Positions 10,772 through 23,900 of a stretch of DNA of 64,000 nucleotides are shown piece by piece (positions within the stretch are counted from its first letter, which is position 1; each line of letters opens with the position of its first letter). Under the pieces are notes generated by a model that saw only the letters and a list, made by a program, of their open reading frames with translations, searched no databases and was not told the origin of the DNA. The DNA lies in contig CAJFCJ010000006.1 in the NCBI GenBank assembly GCA_904063045.1, positions 4,356,408 through 4,420,407 of the forward strand, read 5' to 3'. Made by a program: the position numbers and the translations under genes. Source of the stretch: Dimorphilus gyrociliatus. Lineage: Eukaryota > Annelida > Polychaeta > Dinophilidae.

Positions 10772-11977
10772 TTTCTAACTATAAAGAGAAGACATTCAAG
10801 TTATAGTTGTTTCGAAATAATATACGTTAACATATAGATGATGAAATACTTCAGACATTCAACAAACTAATGTCTAAGTACATATTGTTACACGTAGTCA
10901 ATTTTTCTCTTTAATGTCGTTTTCTTTTTTTGTATTAAATATTACCATCGTTTTAATACCCTTACAGAAATATTACCTTATTAAAAGCGTCTTTTATACA
11001 GTCACAGATTATATAATTTATTAACACACGTGAGACGAATATGGTATCAAGAAGGGAATTGAAAATTCGACAGATTACAAGATTATAAGACAATAATTCT
11101 TAAAGATAACCCTTATCGCTATTAGAAAAATCTTTTTTTCTTACCTTGAATTAAAGATTCACTTCGGATCTTTTTGAAGGTGGCGTAATACAGATAAGTT
11201 TCGAAGTGGCGTGATGCCGCAAAAGGTCAAGTTCTAGACGCAGATTATATAGTTATACTTTTAAAAAATGGCAGCTTATTTATACTTTTGTAGCGCCGCC
11301 ATTTTAAAAATTAATTTTTCCTAAGAATTATCTGACTCTAAATGAAAGACAGTGTCTAGCACTTGGTGATTGGGTAACATTTCATGGCGCTATCTCAACG
11401 TAATATAAAATAAAATGAAAAGGCTGATCTGAATAAAAATAATTATCTATTTTTATAATTAAACATTCGTATTTTATAGAGCATTAATGTTACAACCAAT
11501 TTCTGTTGAAAACTACTGGGTCAAACACATTTAGTATATAATATATAACATTCTGCTTGAAACCGGTGGGAACCGGTAACCAAGTTGTTGTTTCTTTTTG
11601 TACGTACATCTCTCCAATGTCAACAGAAATGATTTTGAAATTGGTCAAGATTCGTAAGCCTTTTTAAACTATCAAATTTCATTATAGGGTATAGGCAAGA
11701 TAAATGGAATTGATTGCGTTTAAAACAATCTATGTTCACATTAACTTTAATAATTAAATCTCTTGAAAGTAGAGTCATCGAAATGAATTTATATTTCAAC
11801 AGAAGCTGCATATCTTTCGGCAGAAAGCAAATAGCCAATTCTATGCTTCATTCAAATTCGGTTGCATTTAATGGATTAAAATTACATTAAAGAATTGTCC
11901 ATGTTTAGGCTGCTCTAGAACAAATTCCTCAATTCTTACTTGATTATTTGATCCTCTGTTGAGAACTAAACGAACTA
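10772..11977. other. divergent intergenic region desaturase/kelch gene
   Basis: About 1.2 kb, AT-rich. It probably holds desaturase 5' UTR exons (splice-donor-like CTTACCTTG at 11141-11149 on the minus strand) and both promoters. Short AT-rich open frames show no coding character. AACCGGT repeats occur near 11560-11580. Confidence 0.4.
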
Positions 11978-14379
11978 ATGGATAACATCTCTAGCAGTTC
12001 TACTGATGCTTCAGGTGATGAGGATGTTTTGGAGAGCGACATAACTGTTTTTAAATATCCAAACCAAGCTTCAATTATCTATAGGGGACTGGAAAAACTG
12101 TATAAAGACCGGCAGTTTACCGATGTAACTCTAGCTGCCGGAGGTCAGAAATTTTATTGTCATAAAGCCATTTTAGCAACTTCTTGTCCCTATTTTATGA
12201 CTATGTTTAATTCCTCCTTCAAAGAAAGTTTAAACGATGATGTTGCGATCTCAATTGAAAGTAGCACACTAAAATCAATACTAGACTTTATTTATTCCGG
12301 AAGTGTTCAGCTAGACGTCGAAAATGTGCAAAGTATATTATCAGCTGCAAATTTTTTGCAGCTAAATGCACTTAAAGATGGATGTGCAAAATTTATGGAA
12401 AAACATATTACGGAAGTCAACTGTCTCGAAACCTACTTTTATGCTAAAGCACACGAATGCCAATCATTAGCCCACCAGTCTCTTATGCTTTCTTGTAAAC
12501 ATTTTACTGAAATATCGAAGAAAGATAAATTTTTGAACTTACCTTTTGATAAGGTAATTGATATTATATCACGAGATGAATTAAATATCGACAATGAAAG
12601 AATAGCTTATGAAGCCTGTTTATCTTGGATAAATCAAGATCTTCAAACTAGAAAGCAATACACAGTTGAATTAATGCAAAACGTTCGTTTTGCCAATCTT
12701 GAAGTTTACTATTTCTGTGATAATGTTGCCAACAACGAATTATTACAACAACATAATCAAATAAGAACCGTTGTAAAACAAGTTGAATATTACAATTTGG
12801 TTAGAGAAAGAAAGCATGAAATTGATTTAAATTCAGTACCAAGAGCTGGAATGTCTTATGAACAAGGCGTGTTAATGGTAGCGAATCCTTATCATACAAT
12901 GTATCCAGATAGGGATGGTGTTGGTGATGGTATTGATTGGTTGAATGTGAAAACAGGAAAGACTACACAAATAACTAGTTTATCAAATCCTCTTTTCCTA
13001 CCAGGTAGTTTTCAATAACTGAGAAAAAAAAGAAAGTAAATATTTACAAATTTCCAGGTGTTTGCGTTACTGGTGATGGTCATATATGTATTGCTGGTGG
13101 AGCTATTAACAGAGGAAAACGATTTGGTATTTCATCAAAAAATCACTATTTCTTTTTAGCTTTCAAATGTTTCAATAAATTTTATTTGTACAGCTAAAGG
13201 AGACTTTAAAGTTTCAAAGAAAATCCAAATAATGTACAACAATACAAGATCTCAATATTTAGACTTGATAGTATGCGAAGAAGAGCTACAAACTGAACGC
13301 GCTATGTTCAATTTATGTCTCCTTGACGGGTATGATAATGCATTTTGCACGTTCTTACTTATCTCATCATCTATTGATATCATAAACAGACACATTTTTG
13401 CTGTTGGAGGTCATACTAATGATGGCGTTACATCGAGCGTCGAAAGTTTTGTTATAGGTTGGCTTTAAAGTATTTTTATCATATTGTTAGCTTTCTAAAT
13501 CTAAAATATAGATAAAACAAGTATTAAGAGTACAACTCGTCGTTCTCTGCCTCGACCATTGAGAGGATCAGCAGCAGTATCTTTTAAAGGCGCGCTGTAT
13601 GTCTTTGGTGGGGAAGATGGTGATCAAGTATTTAAAAGCATTTACAAGTGCTAATATCCTTACTGTGATTATATTAGTATAACTGATGACAACAATAAAT
13701 ACCTTTTAGATACGACTTAGGGCGAGACGTATGGCGTGAAGTTTTGTCATTGAAGTGTGCAAGGAGCTTAGCCGCGTGTGTTGTTTATCGTAACAAAATC
13801 TGGATAACAGGTTTTTATCAGGATAAATATAACTCTTAAAAGTCTTTATAAGTTATTTTTAAATAATGATTAGGTGGTTGCTCTACCGTAACAAACAAAT
13901 GGAAGACCGAACATATGGCAACAAATTGTTTGAGTAGCGTTGAGATATATGATCCCATTACAAACAAAATTACTTTTGGACCAGAATTACCTTTCGATAT
14001 ATGCGGACATGGTAATTAAATATAATAGTCAATGTGTTGAGTAATTCACATATCTAATTTATTAAGGAATCGTCAAATATGCAGAAACTTTATGGATAAT
14101 AGGCGGAGAACAAGCTAACGGACTTGTTGCTGGCATTTACAAACTGAAACAGTTACAGGACGACTCATTCTGTTGGGATGAAGGTCCAGAATTAAAGGTT
14201 TGTAATGAATCATTGTTTACATTTCAATAACGTATTACGATTTGTTTTTATTTCTACAGTTGCCAGTCTCCACATTTGGGTATTTTGTTACTAATATTTC
14301 AAAAGATTATTCATTTTGGACGCAAGAATCAGATAATAAGGGCTATTATATTGTGAAACCGTATTCTAATATATACTAA
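11978..14379 (+). CDS. BTB-BACK-kelch protein (KLHL-type CUL3 adaptor)
   Basis: Nine exons (11978-13004, 13058-13126, 13194-13329, 13390-13457, 13512-13647, 13710-13810, 13874-14011, 14067-14197, 14260-14379) join in frame to 641 residues. The large first exon encodes the BTB domain (residues about 40-150: FTDVTLAAGGQKFYCHKAIL) and the BACK domain to about 260. The small exons encode six kelch blades, recognisable by GG-containing repeats such as GHIFAVGGHTNDG, ALYVFGGEDGD and LWIIGGEQANG. Proteins of this plan recruit substrates to CUL3 ubiquitin ligase. The 60 bp intron at 13330-13389 has no stop and is a multiple of three, so its retention would not break frame. I cannot assign a vertebrate orthologue. 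Confidence 0.9.
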
Positions 14380-14413
14380 AACTGTTGAGAATTTTACTCA
14401 GTCCCGAGAAAAA

Positions 14414-14477
14414 GTTGTTCTTATATTGGAAAAAGTGACTTATTTGACTAACAGGACTTGTTTAATTGTCTTTTTTT
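14414..14477 (+). repeat. left terminal inverted repeat
   Basis: Compared by eye with the reverse complement of 15140-15204, most positions agree, including GGACTTGTTTAATT (14454-14467). Confidence 0.75.
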
Positions 14478-14734
14478 TGGCTAAAATGAAAGATAAGATA
14501 TTTATACAACTAAGTTTAAAGATAGAATTCGTTTAAAAATTTTTTCTTACTTTTAATCAATTTTTATTTACAAATTCTTATGAATAAGACAGTGAGATAG
14601 TTTCTGGCAGGTTACCTGTTCCTTCCAAAAAAAATAGATAATAATTAAATGGCACCCAATTAAAATTTTTTTATGACATTTCCTGAGTAGTGTTAGATAG
14701 TTGTGTAACATAAAAGATATAAAAACATTTGATA

Positions 14735-15118
14735 ATGGGAAAGATAAGCCTTGAAATGAGAAAGAAAATTGTAGAGCTAGATAGAATAGGGCTAAGCCAA
14801 GTTAAAATCTCCAAAAAACTAAATATTGCTCGAAGTACTGTCCGGTACAACATAAAGAAGGGAATGGAACATTCTTCAATGGAAAACAGACCCAGATCTG
14901 GTCGCCCCAACAAAATACTCGAAGAAGACAAAAAAATTCTTATTAAGATAAAAAAGAAAAACCCCTCTTACTCAGCGAGACAAGTTTATAGCAAATGGGG
15001 CATGGCAGATAAGGTAAGTTTATCTTCTGCCAAGAAGATTCTCTGCAAATATGGCTTCAAAAGTTGCGTGGCGAAGGTAAAACCATTGACTAAATCGGCA
15101 AAAGGAAAAAATAAATGA
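14735..15118 (+). CDS. stand-alone Tc1-type transposase DNA-binding domain
   Basis: A frame of 127 residues from ATG at 14735; the frame is open a few codons further up only from TTG. Its layout matches the N-terminal bipartite paired-like domain of Tc1 transposases: a first helix-turn-helix (about residues 5-50, with SQVKISKKLNIARSTVRYNI), then the RSGRP linker, which resembles an AT hook, then a second helix-turn-helix (about 65-110). It stops at KPLTKSAKGKNK, where full Tc1 proteins run on into the DDE domain. The protein could bind the flanking inverted repeats and act as a repressor, or be a decayed remnant; intactness over 127 codons favours recent activity or retention. Confidence 0.7.
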   Translation: MGKISLEMRKKIVELDRIGLSQVKISKKLNIARSTVRYNIKKGMEHSSMENRPRSGRPNKILEEDKKILIKIKKKNPSYSARQVYSKWGMADKVSLSSAKKILCKYGFKSCVAKVKPLTKSAKGKNK

Positions 15119-15139
15119 ATTCTATATTTAAGTTCGAAA

Positions 15140-15204
15140 ACAAAAAAGATAATTAAACAAGTCCTTTTAGTTGAATAATTCACTTTTTCCGCAATTTGAA
15201 CAAC
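15140..15204 (-). repeat. right terminal inverted repeat
   Basis: Partner of the repeat at 14414-14477; read on the minus strand it starts GTTGTTCAAATTGCGG and contains GGACTTGTTTAATT. Confidence 0.75.
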
Positions 15205-15216
15205 CCTGCCAGAGAC

Positions 15217-15605
15217 TTTTTATCGGGATTGTACATATACTCTTAAACTTTGATATTTAATTGGAAAGTAAAAGTGTGCTGTAATCTTACGAAGTATTAC
15301 TAGACATATTTACAATTTTGACAATGCATAACATGAAAATTTAGGCTATCTCTTTACCATATCTTCTGCTCTTTGTTACTTTCTTATTTTCTTTTATTTT
15401 TGACAGTTTTCAATAAACATTTAAATGTATTTACTTCTCTACTTGAACTATAGAATATTTGATTGACGAGAATATAGCAAATAAACTCCAGAAAAAGGGA
15501 GATTCAGTTGATTAACTTTGAAAAGGAAAAGTTGTAGACAACATTCGATAATATCCTGACTAATAGCTGGGTTAGAGTTTAAAAACAATCGAAAGGGTAT
15601 AATTA
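15217..15605. other. intergenic, 3' side of PLAT gene
   Basis: AT-rich, about 390 bp, with ATTTATT and AATAAA-type stretches near 15410. No gene seen. Confidence 0.35.
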
Positions 15606-18178
15606 TTAGTGAAATGTTTGAGAATAAGCTGTTATTGACTTCGGCTCAAGGATACGATCAATTTGTCCATCATCTTCATCAGTTGCTAACCATCTTCCGC
15701 AATGGAACACGTACTCATCATAGTATGGCAACTTCTTAAAAGTCTTTTTAAGCTTTTCTATAGAGTATTCCTTTTCAGTAGCATCATCGTCATAGCGTGT
15801 TCTACTCCTTTCTCTCTCATAGTCATCTTTATCGTATAGAATCTCTTTCTCTCCTCGTTCTACGCCATCGTCTTTCATTTTTAACTTTTCTTTTACAATT
15901 TTCCCTTTTGGCCCCTTGAATATCTCCTTTAGCTTTCCCTCTAGTCTGTCATCTAAATGTTTTTCTAATGATCTCAATCTATCTAATATCTCTTCAGTTG
16001 ATAGGAATCTCTTTATAGTTATCTATAATGAAAATAAACATTAAGATTAGAATGTAGAGTATATTTTACGGTTACCTTTTCTAAGAACCACCCAGGACCA
16101 AGAGACGTGTCATCATGCCTTATTCGAATCTTTTTTAAGGGACCAACGTCCTCTGCTTGTATCTAAATTCAGTCACAATTCTACATATAATATTGAACTA
16201 TTGAAATTGTAAAGTACTATACTTTAAAAGTATCGATTCTGCCTCTCTCGAAGTTGTCACTGTCATCATTTAATTCAACCTCCCTGCTTTGGTCATTTCG
16301 CCCCATGATCGTTATGAAAACTCTTGCGTCAGTTCCAGCTTGGTATACGTTACCAGTGATTACTTGCACTTCGTATTTAGTTTTCGGTGTAAAAGAATGT
16401 CTAACCCTTCCTCTCTTCGACCTTCCTCCATCACCTTCGTTCATCTCAGGATAAAGATCTCGGAATAGTGTCCCATCACCTTCATCTTCTGCAATCCAAT
16501 CTCTGAGCATGAACGAGTATCTTTTACCTGTTTCAAGATTTTCTATCAAGATATAATCCAAAAACCATCCTGGTCCAGCACCAGAATTGTCGTGCTCAAT
16601 TCGAATCCTGCTAATAACACCCAAATCGTCAAATTGAGAATGAAATTCATCTGCGTTATCCCTTTCAAAATTGTTTAAGTTTCTATTCTTTAGTTTAAAC
16701 CTTGGAGTAACATTTTTTGAACCATAAATAGTCAAGAATACATTCGCATCTGTGCCTGCCAACATGACATCACCAGTTTTGACAACTATTCTATACTCTA
16801 AAATAAAGACAGTAAAACCATTAGAAATCAACACATTTAAAAATACCTTTTACCTATTTTTTCGATAACTTTTTCTTCACCAGATAATATTCTTTTAACT
16901 TTCTTATCACCATGGTGAAGGGACAACCAATTTTTGCATAAGAATATAAAAGTCTGGAAACTACGGAGGTTGGTTACTTCTATGTATTCCAACCACCAAC
17001 TATCCTTAACTTCTTCACCGTCGTGCTATTTATGATTTATAAATTTTAGGTGAAAAACAAATCTTAATCGAGCAGCTTACCTCTACAATGCAGTATTGTA
17101 ATGGACCTATATTTGGTCCTTTAAAATGAAATGTTTCTTTTGAATTTTTTACAAAACCGTAATTTTTAAGTCCATTTTTTACGAGATTCCTTTTTTTCAT
17201 AGAGTATTTAGAATTTCTTAATGTAATCGATACCTAATATACAAGAATGCTGTGAATTTTTATCATTTTGTTATCTCAGTATATTTACTTTAGCTTTAGT
17301 CGATGCTCCATTTATGTCACCAGTCTTAACAACTACCTTATACAAAGTATCGCATACTTCCTCCGGTTGTTTTGGAGCTTTTTTAACTATAGGAGGAGGC
17401 GGAATATACTTAATCTTTGTCCTCGGTTTTGGAGGCGCAATAACCTCATTACCTTTCTGTAAGGAAAAATAGTTTGGTGTTAATCTGCTGTTATTCACCC
17501 ACGCATTCTTATATTCATACTTCTATTATATAGTGCTATAGATAATATTTAAATCAAATAATATTGATTGTCTTCTCAGAATGTCAAAAATAGGCTTTTT
17601 AAGAAAAGAGAATCTTACTTTCATAAAGACTTTTCTTGGTTCAGATACATAATCACAGAGATCGCAAAAGCTCCTTGCCGAAGATTTTTCATTATCATCC
17701 CTACACTGCCAAGAATAAGTTTTCTTTTTCCATCCAGGAACGTCGTTTGTAAACAAAACACCACAGCTTTCCCAGTGTTTATCACTGGTCACATATAGAG
17801 GTTTTTCTGGTTCTAAATGATGAAAATTACAAAAGTTATACAGTTACTAGTTGCTCAGTAGTCCTATACTTTATAATTTTTTAAAAGTATTTTATTTAAA
17901 AATTTACCAGTTTTATCCTTCGGATGCCAATGTTTCATACCGAATGCATAACAGGGATCTATATCTGATAGAGATCCCTCCAAAATTTCAATATTCTTAC
18001 GAGTTTTCTTATCCAAATTCAATAAGGAGTGTCCATACAGCTGATTCGATTTTTCTTGCTTTGTTCTAACTGACCATCCATTCTCTCTTGAACCATATAC
18101 ATAGCCACTCCCAGTTCTAGCACGATTAGGATAACTTCTTCCATTATGGTAAGAATATCCGAATTCAGGCTCTATCAT
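15606..18178 (-). CDS. LOXHD1-like multi-PLAT domain protein
   Basis: Eight exons (18178-17908, 17812-17619, 17456-17289, 17233-17081, 17025-16854, 16797-16223, 16162-16076, 16022-15606) join in frame to 678 residues. After a Tyr/Arg-rich N-terminus and a Cys-containing segment come a Pro-rich stretch (KYIPPPPIVKK) and three PLAT/LH2 beta-sandwiches, each starting with a strand like YRIVVKTGDVMLAGTDANVF. The pair GPGWFLDYI / GPGWFLEK is the PLAT signature for membrane- or lipid-facing domains. The last 140 residues are highly charged and probably helical. LOXHD1 is made only of PLAT repeats and works in mechanosensory stereocilia; this shorter protein has only three plus novel ends, so orthology is not certain. 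No lipoxygenase catalytic domain is present. Confidence 0.85.
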
Positions 18179-18452
18179 GTCGTATTATCGCTCGTAAATT
18201 AACTTTTAATTTAAATGAAATACTTTCAATTAAGCGCAAGTTTATCTGCAGAACTGATAGTACAAAAAATGATATCTTGTTCTATGCAAACATTTCTTTA
18301 ATTACTAATTCGTTATAAATTATCGTTTATGATATCTATATTAGAGTTTTCTAGGAAAATATTTACGTAATTGCTAGTAGCAACGACAGAATTTTCTAGC
18401 AGACAGCTACTTCCCGAAGATATAAATAAGCATATGATATTAGTTGTAAAAA

Positions 18453-19143
18453 ATGTGGGTTTTTGGATATGGGTCATTGATATGGAAAGTTGATTTTGAG
18501 TACGAGGAAAAGTTAGCAGGATACATACAAGGCTTTTCAAGAAGATTTTGGCAAGGCAGTACGACTCACAGGGGAATACCTGGCAAGGTCGGTTGATAGT
18601 ATTCGAAAATGACGGAATAGAACAGAATATATTTGTATTATTTTTCAGCCAGGTAGAGTTGTAACGCTGATACGGTCAGAAAATATAAATGTAAGCTATT
18701 TTAACGAAGTTGAACATTTTTTCTGATAACTTGTTAAATACTGTATTAATATATGATAGGAAAAAGTATATGGCATTGCATACAAATTACCAGGTGAAGA
18801 TGTCAAGGCTCAACTAGATTATAGGGAAAGAGAAGATTATAGCAATGTTGAAGTTACATTTTATCCTTTTGAAGGGGAACCTTTTCCATTAATGATTTAT
18901 ATTGGATCAGAGGATAGCCCAAACTATTTGGGACCAAGTCCAATTGAATGTATGGCACAGCAAATTTATTCAAGCGAAGGACCTAGTGGAAAAAATATCG
19001 AATATTTGTTCAATTTAGCGGATGCTACAAGAAATTTGGTTCCGAATTTTACGGACGACCATCTCTTTGAACTAGAAGCTGCTGTAAAACAATTGTGTGA
19101 AAAAAAAAGTAAAATCTCTAATTTTAGGATAATAGATCATTAG
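18453..19143 (+). CDS. CHAC2: CHAC2-type gamma-glutamylcyclotransferase
   Basis: Three exons (18453-18587, 18649-18690, 18760-19143) give 186 residues, against 184 in human CHAC2. The enzyme degrades reduced glutathione to 5-oxoproline and Cys-Gly in the cytosol. The nucleotide-binding-like [10 protein letters not shown] motif opens the protein, followed by [15 protein letters not shown] and GKPGRVVTL. The catalytic Glu region is LDYRERE, then FYPFEG. It lies 274 bp from the divergent PLAT gene. The compact length and absent N-terminal extension favour CHAC2 over CHAC1. Confidence 0.95.
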
Positions 19144-19346
19144 CGTTCATTCTATAAACGTTTTAGTTTAGTGTTTTTAGTGTACCTCATATAGAATAAT
19201 AATAACAATAACATTAATAATAATATTTTGAATTTATCAATTTGTAAAATTTGAACAATTTCAACAAAGTGTTATTTTGTTTTAAGTCTGTAAATTATTC
19301 CCAAAGGCTGTTTTTTTAAATGATAATAATTTTCCTCGGAGTGCAA

Positions 19347-20636
19347 CTAATCGGGAGCGTCAATAGAAATGATTGGTACAACAGGCTTCGGAGATTCGTC
19401 TATACTTTTAATTTTTATATGTGCACAACTCCCTTTTTCTTGTCTGTTGGAATTTTGAGATGCGTCAATGATTGGAGCTTCAGGTGGTAGTTTATACGAT
19501 ATATTTCCATATTCTTGTAATAGTGGACATATACCAAGCAACCATGAGCAAAAGTCTTTTCTTAAGCCGAACCACCCTATTAAAATAATGAAATATTTTT
19601 AAAACAAGATAATAACAATAATGATTGTTCATTTTCAACTTACAAAAGTTACTACTTCGTGATTCGAAAGACATTATCATAAGTGTAAAAAAAGAAATGA
19701 GTAACGGAAGTGTAACAGCTAAGTAAGTATGATTTTCTAAGCCATCTTCCTTATTCGTCAAAAGAATCTGGAAGACTAGTAGTGGTATAACCATACATGT
19801 ATATCCTATAGCAATAAATAAATTTCCTCTTCTCTGTTCAGGAACAATATCTGAAGACTTGACGAGAATTATAGCTAGAATGATAGCGTATAAAACCCCA
19901 ATAAGAGCAACAGACATTACAAGCCATAAAGGAATAAACACCAAAACCCATTTCCATTTAATAAAATTGTCCAATTTAAGGGCGATAAAAATAAATTGAA
20001 GAACATTGACAGAACAGAACAACTCTAACTGAAAATAAATTTTTGTAGTAGACAAGAATTTACCATAAAATTAAGAAAAAAAATGCCTACTTCAAAATTC
20101 CTGTCAACTTTAATAGACCAGAAACAAACGGCGAATGATATAAGTGATAAAAATACCAAAGGAATAAAGATTAGCATCCAATACAATTGTTTCCTGTACT
20201 CTGCGTTTTCTAGCTTATCACACATTAAGAGCTCAAACATTAAAAGGAGAAGATGTAATCCAGTGGACACGATCATAGCTTTATAATGTGTGTATGCTCC
20301 ATTTTCTAACCTATAGGATGGATTACGCCACCAAATCATTGTTCCACTGATACATCCAACTATTACTAGCGCTTTCCAAATCCATAATGGTAAAAAGACA
20401 ATCCAATAACTCCACTCCACGCTATTGTCAAATTTTAATGCAAGTAGAAGGCAGAACACGAGTAGACATCCATAAACAACGAATTTGCTGTTAGAGAATC
20501 AGGGTTATAAAATTGTTGTTGCTTATTTGTTTACAAATTGTCAATGTGAATTTTTACAATTATTATTAGATAACTATAAAACCTACCTAGGATTAAAATC
20601 TTTGAATATACCACGAACATTAAACTCCAGAGGCAT
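19347..20636 (-). CDS. TMEM185: TMEM185 family multi-pass membrane protein
   Basis: Four exons (20636-20587, 20487-20091, 20028-19644, 19576-19347) give 353 residues, close to the 350 of human TMEM185A. The start MPLEFNVRGIFKDFNPSKF matches the family N-terminus. Several hydrophobic helices follow, including WSYWIVFLPLWIWKALVIVG and WVLVFIPLWLVMSVALIGV, in the two-fold repeat typical of the family. The cytosolic tail starts QEYGNISYKLPPEAP. Its function is poorly known. It is head-to-head with the UBL-WDR75 gene, 272 bp between start codons. Confidence 0.93.
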
Positions 20637-20908
20637 AATTTTCTATCACTATCTTTGAATTATATCTATCTATTTCTAAAACTAAAGATGTTATCCATAA
20701 TAGGTTTTTTTTATGACACTGCAGAGAAACTTTCGTATAAAATTTTAGTATCTTTTTATTATTTATAAAATTTTACTAAATATTTTATATAAATTTTACG
20801 TATTATAACTGAAATTATTTATTCTTTTAAGTAAAATTCGAAATATGAAAACAACTTCCGCTTTTAGGTAAACTGGTAATTGACTTGTAATGTTTTGCTT
20901 AGACAAGC

Positions 20909-23900
20909 ATGGCAAATAGGCGAGAGATGTCCAACCTAACTGTAATCGTTAAAACGTCTAAGGATACAAAAGAACTAACATTTCCAAAGAAAAAAACCGT
21001 AAAAGAGGTTTGTAAAATTTTCTAACACGAATATGTCACGATTTATACTGCTTGAAATATTATTTGCTTAAGTTCTTCTTCAGGCCCCAGTTGAAGTCTC
21101 TTAAATAAGTTTTTCTTTTCATAACAGCTACGAAAAAAAGTTGCTCAATTGTTTTTGGCTGATATTGAAAAAGTTCGTTTGGTATTTTCCGGAAAAATTC
21201 TTGAGGACGATGACACTATAAGTAAAAGTAAAATAAAAAATAAAGATATCTTGCACCTAGTTATTAAAGATAATGAGGTTAGTTGGCCCTTGAACAACAT
21301 TACTATAACAATGATAATTCATTTGCTTATATAGGGTTCGTCTAATGCTCAAACTTCATCAATCGAGGACGAAATAGTTCCTAGACCTCACGGTGGTTTT
21401 AATTTTAAGAAAGTCAAACCCATATTCAGTGATGATTCTAAGTAAGTATATTAGTCATAAATACCGTCACCAAATCTCATTAATTTCTTTCAGATTTCTA
21501 TTATGCGCTTCGGGTTCTTTAGTTAAGATAATTAATTGCCTCCAAGGAGAAGTTGTTCAAATTCTAAATGGCCATACAGAACCAATAACTGGAATTGATT
21601 TAGATTGTTACGAGCCATCTAAATACGTTCGTAATCATTCATTAATAAATAAACAATTATAAATTTAATGAATTATGTACTTTTCAGTGTTATACAGTTT
21701 CAGCAGATGATACATTAATAAAATGGGATTATTTGGAAGGTCTTGCTATCAAAGGGTACAATGTAAAAAACTGCAAGACGTTAAAGTGTATAAGAGGATC
21801 GCTATATTCCATTCAAGGAAATCAGAAAAAGAACATAGTAAAATTAAATTTTAATGGTGATAAAATTAACATAGAAAAGGTACATAATATTGAAGGAAGA
21901 TATAATTTGGAAGAGCGTTATGATTTTGGCAATAGAGTACGTTCTCTTAATTCCTAAGTTTCAATTTCTCATAAGATTTCTTCTACAGTTTAGTTTTCTC
22001 GGATTTGTTAATGCCTGGAGTTGCACTGTTATGACACTAAATGACAAAAATAACCAACCTAAAAGATGGTAAATAAAGAAATTTTCAATTATATTAGAAT
22101 AAATACACCTACCTTCTTTTTGTAGGAGTTATGTAAATTGCCCATTAAGATGCATAGCTTGTCATCCTGAAGCCGAAATTGTCGCAACAGGAGATGTTAA
22201 AGGTGCCATATATATTTGGCGTAACATTTTTTCTGATGCACCTATTACACTAAAGTTACATTGGCATTCGTTACCCGTTTGTGATATAGCATGGAATTCT
22301 CATGGTACAGAATTGTTGAGTGTTGGTTATGAATGTGTTTTAGTAAGATGGACAATTGCAACGGAAGAAAAGCGATTTCTTCCTCGACTCGGTGCGCCTC
22401 TGACATTTGTTAGAATTTCAAGGAATAACCAACAATACGCCCTATCTCATGATAATAACGTTTTGACTCTGGTTTCAAACAATTTACTAGTTCAGAATGT
22501 CATTTCTGGTATGGCCGATAATGATAATAAAGTAAAATTATTATATGATCCTAGATCACGTTCCATTATAACAAATGGCTTGCCAGGACACCTACAATTT
22601 TATAAAGTTCAAGATGATAAGCAATTATATTACATAGATGCCGTGGGTCAAAATTATATATCACCTGAAAGTTTGGATAAGCCTTTGAAATACATAGAGA
22701 TAGAGGCTGCAGCGATTAATTCAACTGGAACTTGGCTATGTACATACGAAAGAAGGAATGATGTTTCATTAAGTATTCCATCTAAGTTGAAATTTTGGAG
22801 ATGGTCTGCTGTTGATCGTACTTTTGTTCTTTGCGTGGAGTTTATTTCAGCGTTCCGCGGAAAAGTTAATACTTTACGTTTTTGCAAATCTATAATGAAT
22901 GAGGTATTAGTAGCTACTAGTGAAGATCAGTGTTTTAAGATTTGGAAGAATAGTGGAGAATCGAAGTGGATATTTCACAGAAAAGGATCGCATCTATCTC
23001 TTCCATCAACTGTAGCTGATTTTAGTAAAGATGGATCTTTGTTAGCTGTTTCTTTTGGGAATTATCTTACTTTATGGCGATTTGACGAAGAACTTGAAAG
23101 ACGTGCAATTTTGGAACATGAAAGTTCAGTTTTATTTTGTGAATTTTGTAAATTTAAATACGTTCATATTTTACTATCTGCAAGCGATAGTCAAATAATT
23201 TCCTGGGATTTATTAACCTGCTCGGCTCTATGGAAAGTTAACACAAATGTTAGCCTTTTAGCTTCTGATCCTTTATCAGAATATTTCGCTGTGTTATCAA
23301 CAAACAACCAACGTTAGTATCAGCCATGTAAATTTAATTTATAATGTACTATAAGAATGTATATGTATTTTTTAACAGTATATATTATTCAACCATCCGA
23401 AATTGAGCCAACATTTTCTCTACCTAATATATGCAAATCAGAAGTCTCATCAATGGTTTTTGTGCCAAGAGAAGAACCAAACGATGAATTACCTGAATGG
23501 ACCTGTAAATCTCAATTATATTTTTGGTCTAAGGAAGAAGGTTTATACTTAGTGGATAGACAAAATACTGAATTACTTAAGGCACGAAATCGAATTAATT
23601 TGAGTTCGAATGTAAGAAAGAATAAATTAGCGGAATTAATAACTCACTCTTTCACTCGAAAAAACCCGTCAAATCAAGATAAAAGAATTGACAGATTTAG
23701 TGAGCAAACGGCATCAAACGTACTTTTACGAGCTGTAAGTTATACTTAGACTATTTGTCAATAAACTCTATTTTTTGTGCTTAAATCACCCAGGTCAGTT
23801 CTGTATCGAATAATATTTTACTTATAACTGATATCTCGCCCTCCTGGCAAGCTGCCGCCTTGAAGCAATTACAGTAAGCATTTTTGTCATTTGACTTGAC

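Larger units (their letters stand above)
14399..15216. mobile_element. short Tc1-like element with about 65 bp terminal inverted repeats
   Basis: The segment 14414-14477 and the reverse complement of 15204-15140 are nearly the same: both start GTTGTTC and share GGAAAAAGTGA and the run GGACTTGTTTAATT. They flank an 800 bp interior holding one short frame with a Tc1-type DNA-binding domain. The element begins about 20 bp beyond the stop codon of the kelch gene, probably in its 3' UTR. Its left outer edge reads CAGTCCC, as Tc1-type ends often do; the right outer edge and the TA duplication are not clear. The element lacks any DDE catalytic domain, so it is non-autonomous. Confidence 0.75.

Noticed and set aside
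20909-21277. Separate ubiquilin gene upstream of WDR75
   Set aside because: No stop codon, STI1 or UBA domain follows the UBL, and the donor at 21277 joins the next exon in frame. A single fusion gene explains the sequence better.
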